NCBI GenBank assembly: GCA_009733745.1 | Contig: WNWL01000002.1 | Location: forward strand, 496,001-560,000 | Source of the DNA: Oceanobacillus sp. HTM 045 | GTDB lineage: Bacteria > Pseudomonadota > Alphaproteobacteria > Rhodobacterales > Rhodobacteraceae | Direction: 5' to 3' | DNA: 64,000 bases | Part shown: positions 26,797 to 35,325 of the stretch, piece by piece | Layout of the letters: every line of letters starts with the position of its first letter | Numbering within the stretch: the stretch's first letter is position 1 | Program-made: the position numbers and the translations under genes | The notes under the pieces: generated by a model | Seen by the model: only the letters and a program-made list of their open reading frames with translations | Databases searched by the model: none | What the model was told of the DNA's origin: nothing

Positions 26797-28302
26797 TCAG
26801 ATCGTCTGGTCGTACGCGCCCACCGACGGTTCGGTGCGGATCACCGCGTCGAGATCGGCGAAGATCGCCCGCATCTCCTCCTCGGAGTTGGGGCTCTCGC
26901 ACACCACCACCAGGTTCGGCGTGTTGGACGAGGCGCGCACCAGTCCCCAGCCGCCGCCCTCCAGCATCACCCGCGCGCCATTCACGGTGACGACGTTCTC
27001 GATCTTTCGCCCGGCGAGCGAAGCGCCCTCCGAGCCCATCGCCGAGAGCTTCTCCACGAGCCGCCCGATCACGTCGTACTTCTCCGTGTCGGCGCAATAG
27101 GGCGACATGGTCGGCGTCGACCAGGTCCGCGGCAGCGCGCGGCGCAGATCGGCCATCGACCTGCCCGGGTTGCGCTCCATCAGCTTGCAGACCTCGACCG
27201 CGACCCGCATGCCGCAGTCGTAGCCGCGCCCGATCGGCTCGGCGAGGAAGTAGTGGCCCGACTTCTCGAACCCCGCCAGTGCGCCCAGCTCCTTCACCCG
27301 GCGCTTCATGTGGCTGTGGCCGGTCTTCCAGTAGTCCGCCTTCGCGCCATGCGCGGCCAGTTCCGGGTCGGAGGCGAACAGGCCGGTCGACTTCACGTCC
27401 GCCACGAAGGTCGCACCCGGGTGCAGCTTCACCAGGTCACGCGCCAGCATCACGCCCATCTTGTCGGCGAAGATCTCCTCGCCCTCGTTGTCGACCACGC
27501 CGCAGCGGTCGCCGTCGCCGTCGAAGCCGAGCGCGAAATCCGCCCCGCTCGCCTTCACCGCCGCCGCCATGTCGTGCAGCATCTCCATCGCCTCGGGGTT
27601 CGGGTTGTAGGCGGGGAAGGTGTAGTCGAGCTCGGTGTGGAGCGGCACCACCTCCGCCCCGATCCGCTCAAGGATCTCGCTGGCGAAATGGCTCGCCGTG
27701 CCGTTACCGGTGGCGCAAACCACCTTGAGCGGACGGGCCAGCCGGAAGTCGCCGACGATGTCGTCGATATAGCGTTCCCGCACCCCCTCGGCGCGCACAT
27801 AGCGCCCGCCGTCGCGCAGCACGCCCTCGCCCTTCAGCACGATGTCGCGCAGCCGGCCCATCTCGTCCGGCCCGTGGGTCAGCGGGCGGTCGCAGCCCAT
27901 CTTCACCCCGGTCCAGCCGTTCGGGTTGTGGCTCGCGGTCACCATCGCCACCGCCGGGCAGTCGAGGTCGAACTGCGCGAAATAGGCCATCGGCGACAGC
28001 GCCGGGCCGATGTCGCGCACCTCCGCGCCCCCGGCCATCAGCCCGACCATCAGCGCCTGCTTGATGGCGAGCGAATACTCCCGGTAGTCGTTGCCCACCG
28101 CCACCACGGGCGGGATGCCCATCTCGTGCAGCTGCGTCGCGAGGCCGAGACCCAGCGCCTGGATGCCCATCAGGTTGATCTCGTCCGGGTATTTCCAGCG
28201 CGCGTCGTATTCGCGGAACCCGGTCGGGCGGATCATCGGGCGGTCGAGGAAGTCCCAGCAGTTCTGGGTCACCTCCGGGAGGGGCGCGGGAATGCCTGTC
28301 AT
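26797..28302 (-). CDS. Phosphomannomutase / phosphoglucomutase
   Basis: A 501-residue cytosolic phosphohexose mutase. The phosphoserine loop TASHNPNGW, the metal-binding loop FDGDGDRCGV and the C-terminal phosphate site (RASSNTPNLVV) are present. It interconverts hexose 1- and 6-phosphates, supplying mannose 1-phosphate or glucose 1-phosphate for nucleotide sugars such as those made by GalU and RfbF. The ATG at 28302 is the first in frame. It lies 52 bases downstream of kdsA on the same strand. Confidence 0.9.
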   Translation of the reverse strand: MTGIPAPLPEVTQNCWDFLDRPMIRPTGFREYDARWKYPDEINLMGIQALGLGLATQLHEMGIPPVVAVGNDYREYSLAIKQALMVGLMAGGAEVRDIGPALSPMAYFAQFDLDCPAVAMVTASHNPNGWTGVKMGCDRPLTHGPDEMGRLRDIVLKGEGVLRDGGRYVRAEGVRERYIDDIVGDFRLARPLKVVCATGNGTASHFASEILERIGAEVVPLHTELDYTFPAYNPNPEAMEMLHDMAAAVKASGADFALGFDGDGDRCGVVDNEGEEIFADKMGVMLARDLVKLHPGATFVADVKSTGLFASDPELAAHGAKADYWKTGHSHMKRRVKELGALAGFEKSGHYFLAEPIGRGYDCGMRVAVEVCKLMERNPGRSMADLRRALPRTWSTPTMSPYCADTEKYDVIGRLVEKLSAMGSEGASLAGRKIENVVTVNGARVMLEGGGWGLVRASSNTPNLVVVCESPNSEEEMRAIFADLDAVIRTEPSVGAYDQTI

Positions 28303-28354
28303 GGGTGCAATACCTTCATCCGGGAAACGGCGGAAATCGGCGGGAGCCGGAGCA

Positions 28355-29218
28355 TCAGAGCGTGACCGGGTCGGCCTTGGCCACCTCGTCGAAACGCTTC
28401 AGGGTGTCGAGAAGTTCACCCATGCCCGCGAGCGGGATCATGTTCGGCCCGTCCGAGGGGGCGTTGTCCGGGTCCGGGTGGGTCTCGATGAAGAAGGCCG
28501 CCACCCCGACCGCCGCCGCGGCGCGGGCCAGCACCGGCGCGAACTCGCGCTGCCCGCCGGAGGCGCCGCCGAGCCCGCCGGGCTGCTGCACCGAGTGGGT
28601 CGCGTCGAACACCACCGGCCAGCCGGTCCTCGCCATGGTCGGAAGGCCGCGGAAGTCGGTCACCAGCGTGTTGTAGCCGAAGCTCGCGCCGCGCTCGCAG
28701 AGCATGATCCGCTCGTTTCCGGTCGCCTCCAGCTTGGCGGCGACGTTGGCCATGTCCCACGGCGCGAGGAACTGGCCCTTCTTGACGTTGACCGCCTTGC
28801 CGGTCTCGCCCGCGGCGACCAGCAGGTCGGTCTGGCGGCAGAGGAAGGCGGGGATCTGCAGCACGTCGCAGACCTCGGCGACGGGGGCGCATTGGTCGGG
28901 CAGGTGCACGTCGGTCAGCACCGGGCAGCCGATCCGGTCGCGCACGCCGGCGAGGACCTCCAGCCCGGCCTCCAGCCCGAGGCCGCGCCTGCCCGAGATC
29001 GAGGTGCGGTTCGCCTTGTCGAAACTGGCCTTGAAGATGTAGCCGATGCCCCGCGCGGCGCAGAGCCGGGCCATCTCCTCGGCGATCGCCAGCGAATGCT
29101 CCAGCCCCTCCGCCTGGCAGGGCCCCGCGATCAGCGCGAAGGGCAGGTCGTTGGCGATCTCGAAATCGCCGACCGGCACCCGCCTGGGTGCGCCGGTGTC
29201 GTCGAGCGCAGGCATCAT
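28355..29218 (-). CDS. kdsA: 3-deoxy-8-phosphooctulonate synthase
   Basis: A 287-residue cytosolic aldolase-type enzyme that condenses phosphoenolpyruvate with arabinose 5-phosphate to KDO 8-phosphate. Motifs [22 protein letters not shown] and [12 protein letters not shown] are those of KdsA. The start MMPAL at 29218 follows GGGAGAAG; the second Met three bases on is also possible. With kdsB it gives a full KDO route except the isomerase and phosphatase, which are outside the window. Confidence 0.95.
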   Translation of the reverse strand: MMPALDDTGAPRRVPVGDFEIANDLPFALIAGPCQAEGLEHSLAIAEEMARLCAARGIGYIFKASFDKANRTSISGRRGLGLEAGLEVLAGVRDRIGCPVLTDVHLPDQCAPVAEVCDVLQIPAFLCRQTDLLVAAGETGKAVNVKKGQFLAPWDMANVAAKLEATGNERIMLCERGASFGYNTLVTDFRGLPTMARTGWPVVFDATHSVQQPGGLGGASGGQREFAPVLARAAAAVGVAAFFIETHPDPDNAPSDGPNMIPLAGMGELLDTLKRFDEVAKADPVTL

Positions 29219-29256
29219 CTTCTCCCGGTCATCTCCCGGGCGCCCTTGCGGCGCCG

Positions 29257-30756
29257 CTAGATGCTGGCCTGTTCGCGGATCAGCGAGATGGTCAGCGAGC
29301 CGATGATGTAGATACCGAGGAACACGAGGAAAGCCAACGCGGTCATCTCCAGCTTGCGCGGATAGTTCGCGAGGTCCGGCCGCGAGGGCTGCACCACCAC
29401 CGACAGGTAGCGGTGCTGGCGCTGCGCGTCCGTCCGGGCCAGTTCGCGCGCCTCGATCGCCGCGGTGAAGAGAGTCATCGCCGCGGTGACCTCGAAATTG
29501 GCCCGCTCCAGCTCGGCGTTGACGTCCGCCAGCGAGCGGCCGTTGGTGCCGGTGGCGCGGCCCGTCACGCCGTCGCGCCGAGCGGCGATCTGCGCCTCCA
29601 TCGTCTCGACCTGGGTGCGCAGGCGCTGCACGCGCGGATCGTCCGAGCCGGTGACGCGCTCCAGGTTGGTCAGCCGGGCGCGCAGCGTCTCCAGCTCGAT
29701 CTCCATCTGGGTGATGATGCTCATCTCGGCGGAGAACTCGCCCTCGACCGAGAAGGTCTCGAGCTGCTTGCGCACCTCCGCGGCGTCGAGCTGGGCCGCC
29801 TTGAGCCTTTCCTCCGCGCCGGCGAGGTTCGCTTCCGCGTCCTTCAGCGCGTTCTCGCGGATCGGGTCGGAGAGCCCGTCCACCATCTCCTCCGCGTAGG
29901 AGATGATCGCCTCGGCGACCCGCTGGGCGTAGTCCGGGTCGGCGGCGACGGTGGCAAGTTCCAGCACCCCCTCGGTCGGGTCGAAGGAGACCTCGACGAA
30001 GCGCTGGTAGTGCTCGTAGGCCGCCTCGAAGCTCTGGTCGTCGGTCAGGCGGTGCCACCAGTCCAGCTTCTCGTCGCGGAAATGGGCGATCAGGCCGAGA
30101 TCCTCGTCCAGCTTGCGCAGCACGTCGCGCGAGAGGATGAAGTTCTGCACCGCGATGGCATCGGTGGTGCCGCCGCCGAAGGCCGCCAGCATACCCCCGC
30201 CGCTGGTGGAGGTGCCGCCGATCTCGGCGCTCTGCACCACGAACACCGCCTCCGAACGGTAGAGATCGGACGCCTTCGTCCAGAAGAACCAGGCGATGAA
30301 GCAGGTCGGCAGGATGACGAAGATCATCAGCCGGGCGAGGACGCCGAGGCCCTTGCGCCGGCGCCGCCGCACCAGGTCGCGCCGGATCGCCTCCACCCGC
30401 TCCGCCCGGATCGCCGGGGCGGCGGGGTCGGCGGCGCGGAGCGCGGGAAGCGCCGAGCCCTTCTTGCCGCGGCCCTTGCGCGGCACCGGCAGGTTGGTGC
30501 CGCCCTCGTTGCCGGCGGCGGCGGCCGCCTCGCGACGTGCCCGCCGCGCCGCCCGCCGCGCGGCCTTGCGCGCCTCCTCGTCGTCGTCCGGGGTTTCGCC
30601 GGGGGAGTTGTCGGGCGTCGCGTCGGGTGTTCCGCCGCCGCCCTGCGTGCCGTGGCCTTCGCCCTGCCCTTCCCCGTCGCGCCGGTCGCCGGCGAAGAGG
30701 TTGTACTCCTCGTCGCGGTCCGGGTCGTCGCCCCTGCGGTTGCGGTCGTCACTCAT
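29257..30756 (-). CDS. kpsE: Capsule polysaccharide export inner-membrane protein KpsE-type, with long cytoplasmic N-terminus
   Basis: A 499-residue polysaccharide co-polymerase/export protein. A helix near residues 138-158 ([19 protein letters not shown]) and a second near the C-terminus ([18 protein letters not shown]) bracket a large periplasmic domain with predicted coiled coil (residues about 280-410). The first 135 residues are acidic-then-Arg/Ala-rich and unstructured; E. coli KpsE has a far shorter start. It connects the ABC exporter to outer-membrane components. Its ATG overlaps the kpsT stop by eight bases. Confidence 0.85.
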   Translation of the reverse strand: MSDDRNRRGDDPDRDEEYNLFAGDRRDGEGQGEGHGTQGGGGTPDATPDNSPGETPDDDEEARKAARRAARRARREAAAAAGNEGGTNLPVPRKGRGKKGSALPALRAADPAAPAIRAERVEAIRRDLVRRRRRKGLGVLARLMIFVILPTCFIAWFFWTKASDLYRSEAVFVVQSAEIGGTSTSGGGMLAAFGGGTTDAIAVQNFILSRDVLRKLDEDLGLIAHFRDEKLDWWHRLTDDQSFEAAYEHYQRFVEVSFDPTEGVLELATVAADPDYAQRVAEAIISYAEEMVDGLSDPIRENALKDAEANLAGAEERLKAAQLDAAEVRKQLETFSVEGEFSAEMSIITQMEIELETLRARLTNLERVTGSDDPRVQRLRTQVETMEAQIAARRDGVTGRATGTNGRSLADVNAELERANFEVTAAMTLFTAAIEARELARTDAQRQHRYLSVVVQPSRPDLANYPRKLEMTALAFLVFLGIYIIGSLTISLIREQASI

Positions 30757-31396
30757 ACTCGTAGAGCTCCCGCGCCTCTTCCAGCGAGTCGAACAGGAAC
30801 AGCTGGCCGTCGCGCAGCACCGCGGCGGAATCGCAGTACTGCTTCAGCGTGTCGGCGCTGTGCGACACCATGATCAGCGTCGAGTATTCGAGCCGCTCGC
30901 GGAACATGGCGCTGGCCTTCTGGTTGAAGTTGCGGTCCCCGGCGGAGGCGCCCTCGTCCACGAGGTAGAAGTCGAACTCGATCGCCATCAGGATCGAGAA
31001 GGTCAGCCTCTGCTTCATGCCGGAGGAGTAGGTCTTGACCGGCATGTCGATGTAATGCCCGATCTCGGCGAAGTCGATGCAGAAGGCGAGCATCTCGAAC
31101 TCGTCCTTGTCGTAGAGCCGGGCGATGTAGCGGATGTTCTCCGTCCCCGTCATCAGCGGCATGATCCCGCCCGAGTAGCCCACCGGCCAGGAGATCCGCC
31201 CCGAGCGCTTGATCTCGCCGTGGTCCGGCTGCTCCAGCCCCGCCATCATGTTGATCAGCGTCGTCTTGCCCGTCCCGTTCGGCGCGAGGATGCCGAGGTT
31301 GCGGCCCACGTCCACCTTGAAGGTGGCGTTGTGCAGGATCACCTTCTGCCGTCCGCCGGTCCAGAAGGACTTGCTGACATTGCGGAACCTGATCAT
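30749..31396 (-). CDS. kpsT: Capsule polysaccharide ABC exporter ATPase KpsT-type
   Basis: A 215-residue cytosolic ATPase that powers export through KpsM. The Walker A loop APNGTGKTT (residues 38-46), signature YSSGMKQRL and Walker B region FYLVDEGAS, with Gly-Ala-Ser after the Glu, match KpsT/Wzt short forms. The protein ends after the ABC domain, so it lacks the O-antigen-binding domain of Wzt. I chose the ATG at 31396 as it starts the canonical FRNVSKSF strand. It is first of the kpsT-kpsE pair. Confidence 0.9.
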   Translation of the reverse strand: MIRFRNVSKSFWTGGRQKVILHNATFKVDVGRNLGILAPNGTGKTTLINMMAGLEQPDHGEIKRSGRISWPVGYSGGIMPLMTGTENIRYIARLYDKDEFEMLAFCIDFAEIGHYIDMPVKTYSSGMKQRLTFSILMAIEFDFYLVDEGASAGDRNFNQKASAMFRERLEYSTLIMVSHSADTLKQYCDSAAVLRDGQLFLFDSLEEARELYEYE

Positions 31397-31590
31397 CTTT
31401 CGGCACAGCCCTCGCTCGCGGCGTGTCCGCCATGCAACCGCCCGGAACCCTCCGGCGCGTGGCGCGACACTATCGTTAACGCAGTCAAACATCCACTTTT
31501 GGTTAATATCGGGACAGGTTTCGCCGACTCTTCGCCATCTTCGGCGGCGTGTTTCTCCGGTCACATCCCGCCCCGCCGGACCGGGCCGGA

Positions 31591-31672
31591 ATACCCGATC
31601 TCACTGCTGGCGGTGAAGTCCGCGCCCTTTTTCGGAATCGGTGACACGCGCGTTTCACCTTTTCGGGAGAGA
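31591..31672. repeat. Dispersed intergenic repeat family B, copy 1
   Basis: This stretch lies in the 408-base gap between kpsT (start 31396) and the epimerase. It can be aligned with 58580-58665 from ATACCC through CTGGCGGTGA to CGTTTCACCTT, with roughly two thirds of bases identical by eye. Several GGTGA and TCACC motifs recur here and up to 31735. The AT-rich part at 31466-31510 probably holds the kpsT promoter, though I cannot assign its boxes. Confidence 0.5.
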
Positions 31673-31755
31673 AATGTTCCCCCGGCTGTCACCCCGCCCC
31701 GCCTGCCGCATGTCACCGGGCCATTCCCCGGATATCACCGCGGAACGGGGACATG

Positions 31756-32805
31756 TCAGCAGCCGTGATAGTCCCGGTACCAGGCGACGAACCGCTCCAG
31801 CCCGTCCCTGAGCGGGGTATCCGGGGCGAAGCCGACCGCCTCCTCCAGGTCCGTCACGTCGGCCCAGGTCGAGAGCACGTCGCCCGGCGGCATCGGGTGG
31901 AACTCCTTCACCGCCTCGCGCCCGGTCAGCTCCTCCAGCGCGGTCACGAGGTCCATCAGCTTCTCGCGCCGCGAGTTGCCGATGTTGAACACCCGGTAGG
32001 GCGCCCAGCTCCGCGCCGGATCGGGGGAGAACCGGTCGAACTCCGGGTCGGGCGCGGGGACATGGCCGATCACCCGCGCCACCCCCTCGACGATGTCGTC
32101 GACATAGGTGAAGTCGCGCCACATCTCGCCATCGTTGAAGATGCGGATCGGCCGGCCCTCGAAGATCGCCTTGGTGAACAGGTAATACGCCATGTCGGGC
32201 CGCCCCCACGGCCCGTAGACGGTGAAGAACCTGAGCCCGGTGGAGGGGATGCCGTAGAGATGCGCGTAGGAATGCGCCATCAGCTCCCCGGCCTTCTTCG
32301 TTGCGGCGTAGAGGCTTACCGGGTGGTCCACCGGGTCGCCGGTGGCGAACGGGGCCTTGGCGTTGCCGCCGTAGACCGAGGAGGAGGAGGCATAGACGAG
32401 ATGCGCCACCTCCGCCCGGCGGCACTCCTCCAGCACGTTCAGGAAGCCGGTCAGGTTGGCCTCGCCATAGGCGTGCGGGTTGGTGAGCGAATAGCGCACG
32501 CCCGCCTGCGCGGCGAGGTTCACCACGTGGCGCGGCGCGTGCCGGGTGAAGACCGCGGCGAGCCCGGCGCGGTCGGAGATGTCCACCCGGTGAAAGTGGA
32601 AGCCCTTGTGACGGCCCAGGATTTCCAGCCGCGCCGCCTTCAGGCCGGGGTCATAATAGTCGTTCAGGCTGTCGATCCCGGCGACCTCGACCCCGGCCCG
32701 CAGCAGCCGCTCAGCGAGGTGGAAGCCGACGAACCCGGCCGCCCCGGTCACGAGGACGGGCCTGCCGGTGTCGGCCAGCGCGGCGATGCGGTCGGCGTCG
32801 GTCAT
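31756..32805 (-). CDS. UDP-glucuronate 4-epimerase / NAD-dependent sugar epimerase
   Basis: A 349-residue extended short-chain dehydrogenase. The Rossmann motif VTGAAGFVGFHLAE, the segment DSLNDYYDPGLK and the catalytic YAATKKAGELMA (Tyr-x3-Lys) are clear. DSLNDYYD and the WGRPDMA region are characteristic of UDP-glucuronate 4-epimerase, which makes UDP-galacturonate, but UDP-glucose 4-epimerase cannot be fully excluded. I chose the ATG at 32805; a TTG two codons upstream is possible. It is probably part of the capsule sugar supply. Confidence 0.87.
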   Translation of the reverse strand: MTDADRIAALADTGRPVLVTGAAGFVGFHLAERLLRAGVEVAGIDSLNDYYDPGLKAARLEILGRHKGFHFHRVDISDRAGLAAVFTRHAPRHVVNLAAQAGVRYSLTNPHAYGEANLTGFLNVLEECRRAEVAHLVYASSSSVYGGNAKAPFATGDPVDHPVSLYAATKKAGELMAHSYAHLYGIPSTGLRFFTVYGPWGRPDMAYYLFTKAIFEGRPIRIFNDGEMWRDFTYVDDIVEGVARVIGHVPAPDPEFDRFSPDPARSWAPYRVFNIGNSRREKLMDLVTALEELTGREAVKEFHPMPPGDVLSTWADVTDLEEAVGFAPDTPLRDGLERFVAWYRDYHGC

Positions 32806-32939
32806 CTGCAAGCCTGCTTCAGGGTCGGCGCTGTTCTCGCCTGTCCCGGCGTCCGGTTCAAGACCGCATCGGCAGAGGCCCTTGGCCCCCGCGCCCCCGC
32901 ACCTATACTGGCCCGGTCCTCTCGGTTCCGGAGTAGCCC

Positions 32940-33467
32940 ATGCGCCTGTTTCAAGCCCTCGCCCTGTCCGTGGCCCTCGGTGCGGTGGCCCTCAGCGCGC
33001 TGGCCCTCGGCGCCGGAAGCGCCGCCGCCGACGGCCCCCAGTTCGACAAGGCCGCCGATCTCGCCGCGCTCGATGCCTGCCTCGACGCGAATTTCGAGGA
33101 CCGGCGGGCCTGCATCCGCTCGATCATGCACCCCTGCGTCGACAGCACCCCGGCCCCGGATGACGGCATGATGGCGTGGAAGGAGCTCGACATGATCTGC
33201 GCCGACCGCGAGGCAAGTGCCTGGGATGCAATGCTGAATCGCGACTACAAGGCGCTCCGCGCGAAGGTGGACGAGTGGAACCCGGGCACGGGCGACTCGC
33301 TCCGCGACGCCCAGCGGGCATGGCTGGCCTTCTACGAGAAGGAATGCGCCTGGCCGCTCGACTTCCTGCGCGGCAACAACGCCCACCACGCCGATATCGC
33401 CTGCCGGATCGAGATGCTGGCCGAGCGCGCGATCGACCTGCACGAATGGCTGGAGTTCCTCGAATGA
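32940..33467 (+). CDS. Secreted LprI/DUF1311 protein, copy 1
   Basis: A 175-residue secreted protein. A signal peptide covers about residues 1-31, ending near AGSAAADG. The mature part shows the DUF1311 core: LNRDYKALR followed by AQRAWLAFYEKECAWP, with paired cysteines. Members include LprI lysozyme inhibitors, but most are uncharacterised. It overlaps a second DUF1311 gene by four bases, so the two are tandem duplicates with diverged sequence. Confidence 0.8.
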   Translation: MRLFQALALSVALGAVALSALALGAGSAAADGPQFDKAADLAALDACLDANFEDRRACIRSIMHPCVDSTPAPDDGMMAWKELDMICADREASAWDAMLNRDYKALRAKVDEWNPGTGDSLRDAQRAWLAFYEKECAWPLDFLRGNNAHHADIACRIEMLAERAIDLHEWLEFLE

Positions 33468-33943
33468 CCCGCACCCTGCTCGCCGCCCTCCCGCTCGCCG
33501 CCCTCCTGCTCGCAGCGCCGCTGGCGGCCCCGGCCCGCGCGGACGACACCGCGGTGCTCAACGCCTGCATCGAGGAGGCGATCGGCCATGCCGAGGAGCC
33601 GCAATCCTGCATCGGCGCCGTCTCCGGCCCCTGCGGCGAGGCGCTGCCGTCGGACGCGAACTATCCCGACTACGCCCGCTGCGAGACCCGCGAGGCGGAA
33701 GCGTGGGACGCGCTCCTGAACGCCGACTGGAAGCTCCTGCTGGAGGAACTCGACGAGGAGGATATAGAGCTTGTCCGCGAGGCGCAGCGGGCGTGGATCG
33801 CCTTCCGCGACGCCGACTGCCTCGCCGTGACGATGATGGCCCACCCGGTGCGGGGCGGCCTCTGGGGCGCGGGCTGCGAGCGTGACCGCACCGCCATCCG
33901 CGCGCTGCAGATCCGCGAGATGCTGGGCGACAGAGGGCAGTAA
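33464..33943 (+). CDS. Secreted LprI/DUF1311 protein, copy 2
   Basis: A 159-residue secreted protein; a hydrophobic signal peptide ends near residue 25 (APARADD). The core reads LLNADWKLLLEELDEE and AQRAWIAFRDADC, the DUF1311 pattern, with cysteines in positions like those of the preceding protein. The two genes share the ATGA junction. The products may act as a pair in the periplasm, for instance on lysozyme or cell-wall enzymes, but this is only family-based. Confidence 0.8.
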   Translation: MTRTLLAALPLAALLLAAPLAAPARADDTAVLNACIEEAIGHAEEPQSCIGAVSGPCGEALPSDANYPDYARCETREAEAWDALLNADWKLLLEELDEEDIELVREAQRAWIAFRDADCLAVTMMAHPVRGGLWGAGCERDRTAIRALQIREMLGDRGQ

Positions 33944-33966
33944 CAGCGGGCATTGGAGGACCGGAC

Positions 33967-34329
33967 ATGCCGCGGAAGCGCCGTCGCACCCCGCAGGAGA
34001 AGAAACGCCTTTCCTACGCGCGCGACCGCCGTAACGACTACGGGCAGCACGACAAGGGCGCGCGGAACGCGATCCCGAAGCGCAAGCGTCTCGCCAGCAG
34101 GCAGGCCCGGCGCGTTGCCGCGAAGGAGCTGATCGAGGATCCCGAAACCGCGGAGGCGAAGCTCCGCGGCAAGCTGAAGCGGCGCTGGCGAAAGTGGCCC
34201 GACGCCGTGCTCGGCGACTGGGTGGCGTCGCGCCTGAAACGGCGCGCCGCATCGGTCGGCGCGAAGGCCCGGCGCAACGCGGCGGCGGCGGCTTTCCGCC
34301 GGAGGATGGGCTGGACTGACGGCACATGA
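33967..34329 (+). CDS. Small highly basic protein of unknown function
   Basis: A 120-residue protein with about a third Arg or Lys, including KRRRTPQEKKR at the start and KLKRRWRKWP in the middle. No domain is recognised. The charge suggests nucleic acid or ribosome binding. It lies 23 bases after the DUF1311 pair and its stop overlaps the macrodomain gene as ATGA, which argues that it is real. Function is open. Confidence 0.65.
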   Translation: MPRKRRRTPQEKKRLSYARDRRNDYGQHDKGARNAIPKRKRLASRQARRVAAKELIEDPETAEAKLRGKLKRRWRKWPDAVLGDWVASRLKRRAASVGAKARRNAAAAAFRRRMGWTDGT

Positions 34330-34844
34330 CCCCGCGCGACCGCATATCCGTCCACGAGGGCGACATCACCCGGCTGGAGGTGGACGCCATCGTCAACGCC
34401 GCCAACGAGCAGCTGATGCGCGGCGGCGGCGTGTGCGGGGCGATCTTCGCGGCGGCGGGGCCGAAGCTCGACACCGCCTGCGCCGGGCTCGGCGGCTGCC
34501 CGACCGGCGACGCGAAGATCACGCCGGGCTTCGGCCTGCCCGCCCGCCACGTCATCCACGCGGTCGGCCCGGTCTGGTACGGCGGGACGGAGGGGGAGCC
34601 GGAACGGCTCGCCTCCTGCTACCGCCGCGCGCTGGAGCTTGCGGCGGAGAACGGCTGCCGGTCGGTCGCCTTCCCGGCCATCTCCACCGGCATCTTCGGC
34701 TACCCGGCCGACCGGGCGGCGGACATCGCGGTCGGGACGGTTGTCACCTTCCTCGCCGGTCACGACCTGCCGGAAAATGTCATCCTCTGCTGCTTCGGCG
34801 CCCGCAGCGCCGAGACCCACCAGACCGCCTTGAAAAAGCTCTGA
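34326..34844 (+). CDS. Macrodomain protein, probable O-acetyl-ADP-ribose deacetylase
   Basis: A 172-residue single macrodomain of the YmdB type. The ADP-ribose site reads DAIVNAANEQLMRGGGVCGAIF, shown here in shortened form, and the second loop is FPAISTGIFGYP. Such proteins hydrolyse O-acetyl-ADP-ribose or remove ADP-ribose from proteins. Length is normal. It overlaps the basic protein by four bases and lies four bases before the next gene. Confidence 0.92.
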   Translation: MTPRDRISVHEGDITRLEVDAIVNAANEQLMRGGGVCGAIFAAAGPKLDTACAGLGGCPTGDAKITPGFGLPARHVIHAVGPVWYGGTEGEPERLASCYRRALELAAENGCRSVAFPAISTGIFGYPADRAADIAVGTVVTFLAGHDLPENVILCCFGARSAETHQTALKKL

Positions 34845-34848
34845 AAGA

Positions 34849-35325
34849 ATGTGCCTTGTCGTCTATCTCGGCACCGATGCCGCCCTCCCGTACGGGGACC
34901 CGGGCGGGGACGGCCTAGTCGGCCTGAACCCCGAGCAAACCCGGCCCGAGGGGCTGCAGGACAAGGCGAATATCTACTCCATCGTCGACTGGCACGCGGG
35001 CCGGCCCTGCTGCTCCTGCGTCTTCACCGAGACGATCAACCCGTGGGAGGACGTCTCGGAATACGACCGCGCGGATGCGGAGGTGGACCGGATGTTCCGC
35101 GCCTACGACCGCCTGCGCGCGATCTGCGATGCGGCGCTGGCTGCGGACCCGGAGGCGATGCTGCTCTGCGTCTGGTCGGGCGAGGAGGCGGAGCCGCCGC
35201 GCGACAGCCGCGAGGCGGTGCCGGGGGATTTCCGCCCCGGCAGCTTCGCCTTCGCCGATGCGCGCCACGGCGACGCGCACCGGCTGTTCCGGCTGCGCGC
35301 GCCGGCCGGGCCTACTCTTCCCTGA
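34849..35325 (+). CDS. Uncharacterised protein starting MCLVVYLGTD with a cysteine cluster
   Basis: A 158-residue soluble protein. It begins Met-Cys (MCLVVYLGTDAALP) and has GRPCCSCVF near residue 50. I recall hypothetical proteins of similar shape but no assigned function. A cysteine at position 2 may be exposed after Met removal, as in N-terminal nucleophile enzymes, but no such fold is shown. It lies four bases after the macrodomain gene. Its 3' end overlaps the convergent RND gene by 14 bases. Confidence 0.7.
   Translation: MCLVVYLGTDAALPYGDPGGDGLVGLNPEQTRPEGLQDKANIYSIVDWHAGRPCCSCVFTETINPWEDVSEYDRADAEVDRMFRAYDRLRAICDAALAADPEAMLLCVWSGEEAEPPRDSREAVPGDFRPGSFAFADARHGDAHRLFRLRAPAGPTLP

Noticed and set aside
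31466-31510. CtrA-type site in GTTAACGC...GGTTAA
   Set aside because: The two halves are not seven bases apart as TTAA-N7-TTAA requires.
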